From Rhizobiaceae bacterium (lineage in GTDB: Bacteria > Pseudomonadota > Alphaproteobacteria > Rhizobiales > Rhizobiaceae): DNA of 64,000 nt. Both the position numbers and the translations under genes were made by a program. The stretch's first letter is position 1. Each line of letters begins with the position of its first letter. Below, piece by piece: positions 45,194-53,616 of this stretch. The notes under the pieces are model-generated. The model did not search any database and was not told the origin of the DNA. It was given only the letters and a program-made list of their open reading frames with translations. Location of the stretch: assembly GCA_025698895.1 (NCBI GenBank), contig JAILWO010000001.1:1585001-1649000 (forward strand), given 5' to 3'.

Positions 45194-46624
45194 ATGACCC
45201 CGCCCAGGAAGGACGCGAAATCCGCCCGCGGCCGCGCTCCGCGCACGCCCGCCTACGTGAAGAACCGGCGCGGGGTCCGAAACTGGAAGGAAGTCTCCGA
45301 ATGGCTGGCCTGGCGGGGCATCGAGGACATCGAATGCATCACGCCCGACCAGGCCGGTGTGGCCCGCGGCAAGATGATGCCGTCGAAGAAGTTCACGTCG
45401 AACACCTCGCTGGCGCTGCCGTCCGCCGTCTTCATGACGACGATCTCCGGGCGCTATCCCGAGGACGGCAGCGGCTTCGTCTATCCCGAGGATGATGGCG
45501 ACCTGAAGCTCTTGCCGGATCTATCGACCCTTTCCGAAGTGCCCTGGGAGAGCGATCCCACCGCGCAGGTCATCTGCGATCTCGTGCATCAGGACGGACG
45601 CGTGGTCGAGTTCACGCCGCGCAACGTGCTCAAGAAGGTTGTCGCCGCCTATGCCGAGCACGGGCTGAAACCGGTCGTCGCGCCGGAGATCGAGTTTTAT
45701 CTCGTTCGCAAGAACCCCGATCCCGACTATCCGCTGACCCCGCCGGTGGGCCGGTCGGGCCGTCCGATCGGCGGCGGGCAGGGCTATTCCATCGCCGGCG
45801 TCAACGAGTTCGACGAACTGATCGACGACATCTACCACTTCTCCGAGGGCCAGGGTCTCGAGATCGACACGCTGATCCACGAGGAGGGGGCGGGCCAGCT
45901 CGAGATCAATCTGCGCCATGGCGATCCGGTCGAACTGGCCGACCAGGTCTTCCTGTTCAAGCGCACCATCCGCGAGGCGGCGCTGAAGCACGAGATCTAC
46001 GCCACCTTCATGGCCAAGCCGATCCAGGGCCAGCCCGGCTCGGCCATGCACATCCATCAGTCGATCATCGAGACCCGGACCGGCCGCAACATCTTCACCG
46101 CCGCGGACGGCGCCGAGACCGACGCGTTCCGCCATTTCATCGGCGGCATGCAAAGGCATGTGCCCAACGCGCTGGTCATGTTCGCGCCCTATGTCAATTC
46201 CTACCGCCGGCTGACCAAGGCGGCCTCCGCCCCGGTCAACACGCGCTGGGGCTACGACAACCGCACCACGGCGTTCCGCGTGCCGCGTTCCGATCCTGGC
46301 GCCAGACGCGTCGAGAACCGCATTCCGTCATCCGACGCCAATCCCTATCTGGCGCTCGCGGCCTCGCTGGCCTGCGGCCTTGTCGGTCTGGTCGAGAGGG
46401 TCGACGCCGACACGCCGGTCGGCACGGCGGTGAACCAGGACGAGGTCGAATTGCCGCGCGGCCTGATCGAGGCCGTTGCGCTGTTCGAGGAGGACGCCGC
46501 CTTGCGCGGCGTGCTCGGCGACGGCTTCGTGTCCACCTATGCCGCGATCAAGAAGGCCGAGTTCGAGACCTTCATGGAGGTCATCAGCCCTTGGGAACGG
46601 GAGTATCTGTTGCTGAATGTTTAG
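45194..46624 (+). CDS. puuA: Glutamine-synthetase-family enzyme, probable gamma-glutamylputrescine synthetase
   Basis: 476 residues. GS beta-grasp (~35-130) and catalytic domain with APEIEFYLV (~157), EGAGQLEINLRHGD (~232), the ATP/His loop GQPGSAMHIHQS (~280), and NSYRRLTK plus RVENRIPSSDANPYLA (~375-390). The large class-I adenylation loop is absent, as in PuuA-like members. It ligates glutamate to putrescine with ATP. Its natural partner puuB follows, but a 460-bp repeat-flanked insertion separates them. Start ATG 45194; the TTG just before is less likely. Confidence 0.85.
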   Translation: MTPPRKDAKSARGRAPRTPAYVKNRRGVRNWKEVSEWLAWRGIEDIECITPDQAGVARGKMMPSKKFTSNTSLALPSAVFMTTISGRYPEDGSGFVYPEDDGDLKLLPDLSTLSEVPWESDPTAQVICDLVHQDGRVVEFTPRNVLKKVVAAYAEHGLKPVVAPEIEFYLVRKNPDPDYPLTPPVGRSGRPIGGGQGYSIAGVNEFDELIDDIYHFSEGQGLEIDTLIHEEGAGQLEINLRHGDPVELADQVFLFKRTIREAALKHEIYATFMAKPIQGQPGSAMHIHQSIIETRTGRNIFTAADGAETDAFRHFIGGMQRHVPNALVMFAPYVNSYRRLTKAASAPVNTRWGYDNRTTAFRVPRSDPGARRVENRIPSSDANPYLALAASLACGLVGLVERVDADTPVGTAVNQDEVELPRGLIEAVALFEEDAALRGVLGDGFVSTYAAIKKAEFETFMEVISPWEREYLLLNV

Positions 46625-46667
46625 GGAATAGGGCAATAAGGCAATAGGGCAGTACGGCAATAGGGCC
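46624..46667 (+). repeat. Left array of 8-bp repeats (GGGCAATA type)
   Basis: Consecutive units read GGGAATA, GGGCAATA, AGGCAATA, GGGCAGTA, CGGCAATA and GGGC. The first base is the last base of the puuA stop codon. The same unit returns in inverted orientation at 47053-47076, enclosing one gene. Confidence 0.85.
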
Positions 46668-46673
46668 GGGAAG

Positions 46674-47048
46674 GTGTCTTCGCGGATCGAATCTTACCAG
46701 GGTCTGATTGTCTGGAAGCAAGCGATGGAATTGGTTGTCGCTGTGTGTGCGCCGACAAGCTCGTGGCCAACGGAAGAGCTCTACGGCCTGACCTCGCAGG
46801 CCCGTCGCGCTGGGACGTCGGTACCCGCCAACATCGCCGAAGGCTACGGGCGCGAAAGTCGGAACGCTTATCAGCAGTTTCTTTGGATTGCGCAGGGATC
46901 GCTGAAAGAACTGGAAACCCATCTCCTCGTTGCACAACGCATCGGGATTGGCGATCTGGAAGGGATAACGCCGTTGCTCCAACAGTCCGAAAGCGTCGGA
47001 AAACTTCTCAGGCTCCTGATCCGCAAACTCTCCGGAGAACCCGCCTGA
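46674..47048 (+). CDS. Four-helix-bundle protein (23S rRNA intervening-sequence type)
   Basis: 124 residues from GTG 46674, preceded by GGGAAG. It matches the S23/IVP four-helix-bundle family: SYQGLIVWKQAMELVVAV, PTEELYGLTSQARRAGTSVPANIAEGYGR (~32-60), then FLWIAQGSLKELETHLLVAQRIG. Members lie in rRNA intervening sequences, beside reverse transcriptases, or alone; their biochemical role is unclear. Here it interrupts puuA-puuB, is flanked by inverted 8-bp repeat arrays, and its codon use looks less GC-biased than its neighbours. No transposase or reverse transcriptase is adjacent. Confidence 0.85.
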   Translation: MSSRIESYQGLIVWKQAMELVVAVCAPTSSWPTEELYGLTSQARRAGTSVPANIAEGYGRESRNAYQQFLWIAQGSLKELETHLLVAQRIGIGDLEGITPLLQQSESVGKLLRLLIRKLSGEPA

Positions 47049-47052
47049 ACAC

Positions 47053-47076
47053 ACTGCCCTACTGCCCTACTGCCCT
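47053..47076 (-). repeat. Right array: three inverted 8-bp repeat units
   Basis: ACTGCCCT occurs three times without spacing. Its reverse complement AGGGCAGT is the unit of the left array read in another phase. It starts 5 bp after the four-helix gene's stop and ends 6 bp before the puuB ATG, leaving no purine-rich ribosome site there. Confidence 0.85.
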
Positions 47077-47082
47077 GATCCC

Positions 47083-48369
47083 ATGACCTACCAATCCCCC
47101 ATTTCCCCCGGCTTTTCTTGGTACGAGGCGACCGTCGGCGAGCGGCCGCGTTATCCGTCGCTCGACGGTGATCTGGCGGTCGACGTCGTCGTGATCGGTG
47201 GCGGCTTCACTGGCCTGTCGGCCGCGGCCCATCTGGCCAAGGCGGGCGTCTCCGTCGCGCTGATCGAGGCGCACCGCTTCGGCGACGGCGCCTCGGGGCG
47301 CAATGGCGGCCAGCTCGGCACCGGCCAGCGTGCCGGCGCGGAGGAGATGGAGGCCGAAGTCGGCTTCACCCGCGCCAAGGCGCTGTTCGACCTGGCCGAG
47401 GAGGCCAAGGCCCATCTCCTGGGCTTCGCCGAGGCCAACGGCATCGAGATCGACTTCCGGCCCGGCCACGTGAACGTCAGCCACAAGAAGCGTTATCTGC
47501 CGGAGTTTCGCGAGCATGCCGAGGCAATGGTCACGCGCTTCGGCTATCCGCATATCCGCTATGTCGACGCCGCCGAGACGGCCGAGCTGCTGGGCTCGGA
47601 CCATTACCATGGCGGCGTGCTCGACACCGGCGCCGGACACATCCACCCGCTGAAGCTGCTGGTGGGCACGGCGCGCGTGGCCGCCGCCGCAGGTGCCAGG
47701 CTCTTCGAGGAGACCAGGGCGACCGGCCTCGCCTCGTCGGGCGGCAAGGTGCGGGTTGCCACCGCGCGCGGTGCGATCACCGCCGACAAGGGCCTTCTCG
47801 CCGTCAATGCCTATGGCGAAGGCCTCGAGCCGGTGAGCGCTTCCCATGTCATGCCGATCGGTTCCTTCATCGGCGCCACGGTCTCGCTGGGCGACGACAG
47901 CCCCGTCATTCCCGGCGGGCAGTCGGTGTCGGATTCGCGCTTCGTCGTCCGCTACTTCCGCCGCGCGCCGAGCGGGGAGCTGCTGTTCGGCGGCCGCGAG
48001 ATCTACGCCGCCGACGATCCCAGGGACATTCCCGTCCACATTCGCCGCCAGATCGCCGAGATCTATCCGGCGCTGAAGGATGTCGAGATCACCCATGCCT
48101 GGGGCGGCTATGTCGGCATCACCTTGCCGCGCAAGCCCTTCGTGCGCGAGGTCATGCCCGGCGTCATATCCGCCGGCGGCTATTCGGGCCACGGCGTCAT
48201 GCTGTCCAATTTCGTCGGCAAGCTCTATGCCGAGACAATCGCGGGCAACCGCGATCGACTGAAACTGTTCGAGGAGCTGAAGGTCCCGCCCTTTCCGGGC
48301 GGCGCGCGTTTCCGCTCCGCGCTGCTCTTCCTGGCGCTCAACTGGTATGCGCTCAGGGACCGGTTCTAG
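47083..48369 (+). CDS. puuB: FAD-dependent oxidase, probable gamma-glutamylputrescine oxidoreductase
   Basis: 428 residues, DAO family. The dinucleotide motif VVVIGGGFTGLSAAAHLAKAG (~27-47) is followed by GDGASGRNGGQLGTGQR, the hallmark of PuuB/OrdL proteins. GGYSGHGVMLSNFVGKLYAE (~365-385) is the C-terminal FAD-contact motif. It oxidises gamma-glutamylputrescine after PuuA, releasing ammonia and peroxide, in the cytoplasm. Translation signals are odd: the bases just before the ATG are the CT-rich right repeat array, with no visible Shine-Dalgarno sequence. Confidence 0.87.
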   Translation: MTYQSPISPGFSWYEATVGERPRYPSLDGDLAVDVVVIGGGFTGLSAAAHLAKAGVSVALIEAHRFGDGASGRNGGQLGTGQRAGAEEMEAEVGFTRAKALFDLAEEAKAHLLGFAEANGIEIDFRPGHVNVSHKKRYLPEFREHAEAMVTRFGYPHIRYVDAAETAELLGSDHYHGGVLDTGAGHIHPLKLLVGTARVAAAAGARLFEETRATGLASSGGKVRVATARGAITADKGLLAVNAYGEGLEPVSASHVMPIGSFIGATVSLGDDSPVIPGGQSVSDSRFVVRYFRRAPSGELLFGGREIYAADDPRDIPVHIRRQIAEIYPALKDVEITHAWGGYVGITLPRKPFVREVMPGVISAGGYSGHGVMLSNFVGKLYAETIAGNRDRLKLFEELKVPPFPGGARFRSALLFLALNWYALRDRF

Positions 48370-48938
48370 GGCGGGCCAGGGCCGCCGCATGTGAATAGAT
48401 TTCGCCGCCGCTTGGCCAGGCAGACGTATGAAATCAGGCACTTGCCCGGCTTCTGCGTTATTTGCCGTGCCGGTTTGTCCACACCCCGCGCGCCGCCGCT
48501 ATGCTTGGTTCAGCCTTTCTCGACGGGGCTTGGGTGGCCGCCGGGTTGACCAGGGAGAAGGGTGGCGTCGGACCGGCTCCTTCCGGTGAGGGGTTCGGGG
48601 GTGAGGCCCCGAAGGTCTGTCCTCTACAATTCCGGGCGCCTACGGTTCTACGACCCAGGGTGAGGCCGACTATGAGGAAAAAGCGCCGGCGGTGCGCGCC
48701 TGTCGTGCAACGTTTGATGAGAAAAGGCCTTTCGGATCGCCGTCAGGCCGCGCACCGCCTCCCCGTTCGGATCGGCGGACGTTCAAAAGCCAGGCTCCCG
48801 ATGGGGGAGAGCGTGGCAGCGCATTCGCACGTCTGGCCCCTCTGCCCCTCTTCCGCGACAGCGCGCCTGGGCATCTCCTCCCGGTCTTGAAATCGCCCCG
48901 CATCGCGCGTATGGGAGCGCATCGCCGCTTCAGGCCGT
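48370..48938. other. 569-bp region without a convincing gene
   Basis: Open frames here (for example 48670-48903 on the minus strand) are Arg/Gly/Pro-rich, lack ribosome sites and look like GC shadows. A GC-rich dyad-like stretch occurs around 48575-48620. The final 50 bp hold the likely tRNA-His promoter. I see no insertion-sequence ends or recognisable gene fragment. Confidence 0.6.
48887..48915 (+). promoter_or_regulatory. Candidate tRNA-His promoter
   Basis: TTGAAA and TATGGG are separated by exactly 17 bp, and the -10 ends 23 bp before the tRNA. A reasonable sigma-70 match for a stable RNA gene. Confidence 0.5.
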
Positions 48939-49015
48939 GCGGTTGTAGCTCAGCTGGTTAGAGCGCCGGATTGTGGATCCGGAGGTCGCTGGTTCGATCC
49001 CAGCCAACCGTACCA
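48939..49015 (+). tRNA. tRNA-His (anticodon GTG)
   Basis: A 77-nt cloverleaf with CCA encoded. Acceptor GCGGTTG pairs with CAACCGT (first pair G-U), D stem GCTC/GAGC, anticodon stem CCGGA/TCCGG with loop TTGTGGA giving anticodon GTG, T stem GCTGG/CCAGC with TTCGATC. The base before position 1 is T, so no G-1 is encoded, and position 73 is A rather than C. This matches the unusual tRNA-His reported for an alphaproteobacterial clade. Confidence 0.97.
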
Positions 49016-49107
49016 TTTCCCCCTGCCATTCGACATGACTATGCCCCCATCGCGGGGCGGAACCTTTTGCGTCGTCCAGCGGTTCGATCCGGAAAGGAGA
49101 TCGAGCC

Positions 49108-49314
49108 ATGAGCACGAAGAAGCACCACGCTCCGGACGCCGGAACAATTGATGAGAAGCCGCGCTGGGAAGGCCCGCCGGAAAACAGGCCCGCTGGCTAC
49201 CGGCCGGCGAAGGATGATCCCGACACCAACCCGGATGCCGCCGGCGAGACGCTGAAGAACCCTGACAAGAAGGATATTGGCGACGCCATGAAGCAGCGGG
49301 GCGACCGGTCGTGA
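49108..49314 (+). CDS. Small hydrophilic hypothetical protein
   Basis: 68 residues with a strong ribosome site (AAAGGAGA, 8 bp before ATG). Very charged and Pro/Asp/Lys-rich (EKPRWEGPPENRPAGYRPAKDDPDTNPDAAGE), no hydrophobic core, probably intrinsically disordered. No family recognised. Its stop overlaps the GTG of a proline-rich small gene, suggesting a two-gene unit. Confidence 0.6.
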   Translation: MSTKKHHAPDAGTIDEKPRWEGPPENRPAGYRPAKDDPDTNPDAAGETLKNPDKKDIGDAMKQRGDRS

Positions 49315-49472
49315 CCACCTGGCTTCGCGGGCCGATGGCGGTGCCGGTTTACGCATGGGTGGCGACACCGCCCAGGCCGTTCCCCGAGCCCATGCCGCCG
49401 GACCCCGGTCCCGAACCGCTGCCGCCGTCTCCACCCGGACCGTCGCCGATTCCCACCCGACGGCTGGCGTGA
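49311..49472 (+). CDS. Proline-rich micro-protein
   Basis: 53 residues from GTG 49311, which overlaps the upstream stop (GTGA). The product reads [20 protein letters not shown], then a Pro repeat tract rich in PEP, PDP and PSPP, ending RRLA. The overlap suggests coupled translation, but proline runs also arise readily in GC-rich DNA, so reality is uncertain. No known function. Confidence 0.4.
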   Translation: MTTWLRGPMAVPVYAWVATPPRPFPEPMPPDPGPEPLPPSPPGPSPIPTRRLA

Positions 49473-49533
49473 CGCCGGCTTCTCGCGGCAGGCCGGGCTT
49501 GACCGCGCGCGCCTGCTCGCGCAATCCGGCGCC

Positions 49534-50268
49534 ATGCGCGCCAATTACCGCCTGCAACGCCTCTTCGTGCCCGACGATCTCGGCCCCGGCGCGACCGTCG
49601 TGCCGGAACCGCGCCAGACGCATTATCTGCTCAACGTCATGCGCATGCGCGAGGGCAGCGAACTCCTCGTCTTCAACGGGCGCGACGGCGAATGGGCGGC
49701 CGATCTTGTCGTTCCGGGAAAGAAGAAGGCTGAACTCCATGTCGGATCGCTCGTCCGGCCGCAGCCGGCCGCCTCCGACCTCGTCTTCTGCTTCGCGCCG
49801 CTGAAGGCCGGCCGGCTCGACTATCTCGTGCAGAAGGCGGTCGAGATGGGGGCGGGCGTGATCCGGCCCGTTACCACGCAACATACGCAGACGCCGAAGG
49901 TCGGGCTCGACCGGCTGCGCGCCAATGCCATCGAGGCGGCCGAACAATGCGGCGTGCTGGCCGTGCCCGCGGTCGAGGAGACGGTCTCCCTCGACCGGCT
50001 GCTGGCCGATTGGGATCCGTCGCGCCGGCTCATCTTCTGCGACGAGGCCGCCGAGGGTGACAATCCCCTGGCGATCCTGACGGGGATCGGCAAAGGTCCG
50101 CTCGGCCTCATTGTCGGCCCCGAGGGCGGGTTCTCGGACGAGGAGCGCCACCGGCTTCATGCCCTTCCCTTCGTCACCGCCATTTGGCTGGGGCCGCGCA
50201 TCCTGCGCGCCGACACCGCCGCAGTCGCGGCGCTTGCCGTGGTGCAGGCCTCCATCGGCGACTGGTGA
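49534..50268 (+). CDS. rsmE: 16S rRNA (uracil-1498-N3)-methyltransferase
   Basis: 244 residues, SPOUT family with the C-terminal trefoil knot: [13 protein letters not shown] (~193-205) and [16 protein letters not shown] (~217-232) form the SAM pocket. The N-terminal PUA-like part includes [20 protein letters not shown]. It methylates U1498 of 16S rRNA in the assembled 30S subunit. gshA follows 103 bp later, a common order in alphaproteobacteria. Confidence 0.95.
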   Translation: MRANYRLQRLFVPDDLGPGATVVPEPRQTHYLLNVMRMREGSELLVFNGRDGEWAADLVVPGKKKAELHVGSLVRPQPAASDLVFCFAPLKAGRLDYLVQKAVEMGAGVIRPVTTQHTQTPKVGLDRLRANAIEAAEQCGVLAVPAVEETVSLDRLLADWDPSRRLIFCDEAAEGDNPLAILTGIGKGPLGLIVGPEGGFSDEERHRLHALPFVTAIWLGPRILRADTAAVAALAVVQASIGDW

Positions 50269-50371
50269 CGGTTCAGCTTCCTGACAGGCACCTTCAGGAT
50301 TTTTCGCTTGATCGCCGCGCGCGGTTTCGTCCATTGCTCGCGCGCGAAAGACGACCGGGAGCGACTGACCG

Positions 50372-51745
50372 ATGGCCCGCGACACGACCGACTCCCGGCC
50401 GATCGGGACAACCGACGAGCTCGTCGCCTACCTGGCGGCCGGCTGCAAGCCGCGCGAGGCGTGGCGCATCGGCACCGAGCACGAGAAATTTCCCTTCTAT
50501 ATCGACGGCAATGGCCCTGTGCCCTATGGCGGCGAACGCGGCATCCGCGCGCTTCTGGAGGGCATGCGCGAGAAGCTCGGATGGGAGCCGATCATCGACG
50601 GCGGCCATATCATCGGTCTCGGCGGCCCGACCGGGCAGGGCGCGATCTCGCTTGAGCCCGGCGGGCAGTTCGAACTGTCGGGCGCGCCGCTGGAGACGAT
50701 CCACCAGACCTGCCGCGAGGGCAATGCGCATCTGGCGCAGCTTCGCGAGATCGCCGAGCCGCTCGGCATCCGCTTCCTCGGCCTCGGCGGCAGCCCCAAA
50801 TGGACGCTGGCCGAGACGCCGCGCATGCCCAAGTCGCGCTACGACATCATGACGGCCTATATGCCGAAGGTCGGCTCGCAGGGCCTCGACATGATGTACC
50901 GCACCTGCACCATCCAGGTGAATCTCGACTTCGAATCCGAAGCCGACATGCGCCGCAAGATGCAGGTCTCGCTGAAGCTGCAGCCGCTTGCCACGGCGCT
51001 CTTCGCCAATTCTCCCTTCACCGAGACGCGCCCCAACGGCCTGCAGAGCTGGCGCGGCGACATCTGGCGTGACACCGACAATGACCGCTCCGGCATGCCC
51101 GAAGCCTGCTTCCGGCCCGATTTCGGCTTCCGCGACTATGTCGAATGGGCGCTCGACGTGCCGATGTATTTCCTCATCCGTGACGGCCGCTATTACGACG
51201 TCACCCACGTCACCTTCCGCCAGTTCATGGACGGCGCGCTCGGCAATTCCGTGCCCGATGCACAGCCGACGATGGGCGACTGGGCCAACCATCTCTCGAC
51301 GCTGTTTCCCGATGTGCGCCTCAAGCGCTTCCTGGAAATGCGCGGCGCCGATGGCGGCCCGTGGCGGCGCATCTGCGCCCTGCCGGCCTTCTGGGTCGGC
51401 CTGCTCTACGATGCCGAGGCCCTGGACGCCGCCGAGGACCTGACCCGTGACTGGACCCGCGCCGAGGCGCTCGCCTTGCGCGACGGCGTGCCGGCCCATG
51501 CGCTGGCGACGCCCTTCCGCGACCGCACGCTGCGCGATGTCGCCTACGAGGTGCTGGCGATCGCGCGCCTGGGCCTGAAGAACCGCAAGCGCGAAAACCG
51601 CGAGGGCTATGACGAGACGCATTATCTCGCGCCGCTGGAAGAGGTCGTGGCGCGCGGCTCGACCGGTGCCCAGGAGATGGTCAAGGCCTTTCACACGCGC
51701 TGGGACAATTCGATCGAGCCGGTCTTCCTCGAATACGCCTACTGA
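50372..51745 (+). CDS. gshA: Glutamate-cysteine ligase
   Basis: 457 residues of the alphaproteobacterial/plant-type GCL family, which is unrelated in detail to the enterobacterial enzyme. Motifs: IGTEHEKFPF (~32-41), GGHIIGLGGPTGQGAISLEPGGQFELSG (~75-103), MMYRTCTIQVNLDFESE (~172), ANSPFTETRPNGLQSWRGDIWRDTD (~211-235). It joins glutamate and cysteine with ATP, the first step of glutathione synthesis. Start ATG 50372; GGGAGCG lies upstream. Downstream of rsmE on the same strand. Confidence 0.95.
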   Translation: MARDTTDSRPIGTTDELVAYLAAGCKPREAWRIGTEHEKFPFYIDGNGPVPYGGERGIRALLEGMREKLGWEPIIDGGHIIGLGGPTGQGAISLEPGGQFELSGAPLETIHQTCREGNAHLAQLREIAEPLGIRFLGLGGSPKWTLAETPRMPKSRYDIMTAYMPKVGSQGLDMMYRTCTIQVNLDFESEADMRRKMQVSLKLQPLATALFANSPFTETRPNGLQSWRGDIWRDTDNDRSGMPEACFRPDFGFRDYVEWALDVPMYFLIRDGRYYDVTHVTFRQFMDGALGNSVPDAQPTMGDWANHLSTLFPDVRLKRFLEMRGADGGPWRRICALPAFWVGLLYDAEALDAAEDLTRDWTRAEALALRDGVPAHALATPFRDRTLRDVAYEVLAIARLGLKNRKRENREGYDETHYLAPLEEVVARGSTGAQEMVKAFHTRWDNSIEPVFLEYAY

Positions 51746-51780
51746 CGACCTTCCGGGACCGTCCTGACGCGTTTCAAATC

Positions 51781-52494
51781 TCAGCCGATGACGAGGTGGC
51801 CAGCCAGCCCGACGAGAAAGCCGGCGACCGCGCCCATGGCCGGCGCCTGGTGGCGTTGGAGGCGGACCTGGGGCGCGATGTCCTCGAAGATCAGGTAGAG
51901 GATGCCGCCCGCCGAAAACAGCATGACCGAAGCAAGCAGCGGCGCCGCCGAGGCCGGCAGCGCGAAGCCGATGGATGCCGCCGCCGGACCGATCAGGACG
52001 AGCAGACAGAAGAAGCCGAGAAGCCGCCTGTTGCCGATCCCGTTCGCGGCGGCGATCTCGCGAAACGCGTTGAAGCCCTCCGGCAGGTTCTGGAGCGCGA
52101 TCAGCAGCGCCAGAAGCAGGGCGGCCGCTTCTCCCATTGCGAGCATGGCGCCCAGCGCCAGCGACTCCGGCAGATAGTCCAGCACCATCGCCATGAGCTG
52201 CGAGGCCGAGCCGCCGCGCGCCTGCAGCATCTTGTCCGCGACGTAGAAGACCAGCCCCCCGGCCGCGAAGGCCGCAAGAGCGATCGCGGTCGGGACGTCC
52301 TCGACGCCCCTGGGCACCAGCACCAGCGCGACGGCCGCCAGCAACGCGCCGCCGCCGAAGGCGATGACGGAATGTCGGAACTCCTGCTCCAGCCATTTCG
52401 GACGAATGTGCTCATGGCTTGCGAGCCAGCCGCCCGCTGGGATGGTCAGCCCGCCGATCGTCGCCAGCAGCAGCGCAAGCACGAAGTCGCTCAT
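51781..52494 (-). CDS. ZIP-family divalent metal transporter
   Basis: 237 residues, about eight membrane segments. A metal-site helix is visible as LDYLPESLALGAML (~105), where Pro-Glu-Ser replaces the usual His-Glu, and a second as ALQNLPEGFNAFREI (~137), where N-x-PEG is the classical ZIP motif. LIFEDIAPQV near 208 supplies further acidic residues. It moves Zn2+ or a related metal across the inner membrane, direction uncertain. Single gene, convergent with gshA. Confidence 0.82.
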   Translation of the reverse strand: MSDFVLALLLATIGGLTIPAGGWLASHEHIRPKWLEQEFRHSVIAFGGGALLAAVALVLVPRGVEDVPTAIALAAFAAGGLVFYVADKMLQARGGSASQLMAMVLDYLPESLALGAMLAMGEAAALLLALLIALQNLPEGFNAFREIAAANGIGNRRLLGFFCLLVLIGPAAASIGFALPASAAPLLASVMLFSAGGILYLIFEDIAPQVRLQRHQAPAMGAVAGFLVGLAGHLVIG

Positions 52495-52630
52495 GCGTGC
52501 TGAATACAGCCGTGCGGACCGCCGCGAAACCCCGCCGCGGAAACCGGACAGGGTTGCGCGCGACGGGCCGGCGGCTGTTCAGGCGCCGACCGCGCGGTTA
52601 CAGTCGCTGGCGCCACGAGGAGGATCGGCG

Positions 52631-53497
52631 ATGCTTCCGCTCTACGACATGCTTGCCAATGCGCGCGACGGGCAGGGGTTCGACCTGCTCGCGCGCCAGT
52701 TCGACATCAACCGCCAGCAAGCGGAATTGGCCGTCGAGGCGCTGCTGCCGGCCTTCAGCCAGGGGCTCAAGCGCAACGCCTCCGACCCCTATGGCGTCGG
52801 CGCCTTTCTTCAGGCTCTTTCCAGTGGCCGGCATGCGAAATATTTCGAGGATCCGGCCGATGCCTTCACGCCGCAGGGCATGGCCGAGGGCAACGGCATC
52901 CTGGGGCATCTGTTCGGCTCGAAGGAATTGTCGCGCGCGGTCGCGTCACAGGCCGCGCAGGCGACCGGGCTGGGGCAGGACATGCTCAAGCAGATGCTGC
53001 CCGTCATCGCCTCCATGCTCATGGGCGGCCTGTTCAAGCAGACCAGCGGCCAGATGCCGGGCTCGCAGGCCGCGCCCAATCCGTTCCAGGAAATCATCGA
53101 GCAGATGATGCGGCAAGGCGCGGGCGGCATGCGCGCGCCGCAATACGAAGCGCCGCAACCTGGCGCCAACCCGTTCGACAACCCCTTCGGCCAGATCCTG
53201 GAAGGCATGTTCGGCGGTGGCGGCGCGCAGGGCGCGCGCGCGCCTCGCGCGCCGCAGTCACCCTATGGCGAAAACCCGTTTGGCAGGATGTTCGAGGAGA
53301 TGCTGCGCGGCGCGCAACCCCGCACGGAAGCGCCGGAGCCGGAACCCGAACCCGACCCGGACGCGGAACGACGCAGTCCCTATGACGATCTGTTCGGGCA
53401 GATGTTCGAGACGGGACGCCAGACGCGCGACGACTACCAGAAGAGCATGGAATCGGTGTTCGACCAGTTCCTCAAGGGCATGGAGCGTCATCGCTGA
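52631..53497 (+). CDS. DUF937 domain protein
   Basis: 288 residues. The N-terminal ~140 residues fit DUF937: LYDMLANARDGQGFDLLARQFDI, ALLPAFSQGLKRNA, and LGQDMLKQMLPVIASMLMGG, a fold related to YidB. The rest is Gly/Pro/Met-rich with repeated FDNPFGQILEGMFGG and ENPFGRMFEEMLRG-like units, probably disordered and able to self-associate. Ribosome site GAGGAGGAT. Function unknown. A strong hairpin follows. Confidence 0.8.
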   Translation: MLPLYDMLANARDGQGFDLLARQFDINRQQAELAVEALLPAFSQGLKRNASDPYGVGAFLQALSSGRHAKYFEDPADAFTPQGMAEGNGILGHLFGSKELSRAVASQAAQATGLGQDMLKQMLPVIASMLMGGLFKQTSGQMPGSQAAPNPFQEIIEQMMRQGAGGMRAPQYEAPQPGANPFDNPFGQILEGMFGGGGAQGARAPRAPQSPYGENPFGRMFEEMLRGAQPRTEAPEPEPEPDPDAERRSPYDDLFGQMFETGRQTRDDYQKSMESVFDQFLKGMERHR

Positions 53498-53508
53498 CGG
53501 ACGAAAAA

Positions 53509-53538
53509 GCCCGGCCGCCTCATCGAGGCTGGCCGGGC
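53509..53538. terminator. Bidirectional terminator between DUF937 and DUF1127 genes
   Basis: GCCCGGCC pairs with GGCCGGGC, extended by inner stem GCCTC/GAGGC with loop ATC and one bulged T. The five A's at 53504-53508 give a T-tract in the minus direction, so it best serves the DUF1127 gene while also following DUF937 by 11 bp. Confidence 0.8.
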
Positions 53539-53616
53539 AATGCGCAGGCTGGGCCGGCAGGGTTGAGCCGGCGTGGGAGTCGGGGAACTGAGCCTGCGGA
53601 ACGGTAAATCAGTCCG

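Noticed and set aside
48462-48903. Open frames before tRNA-His on both strands
   Set aside because: Their translations are low-complexity Arg/Pro/Ser mixtures with no ribosome sites or family resemblance. The region is listed as gene-free.
48939-49015. tRNA-His as an integration site for a genomic island
   Set aside because: No integrase gene and no repeated tRNA 3' end is seen on either side; downstream are rsmE and gshA in ordinary order.
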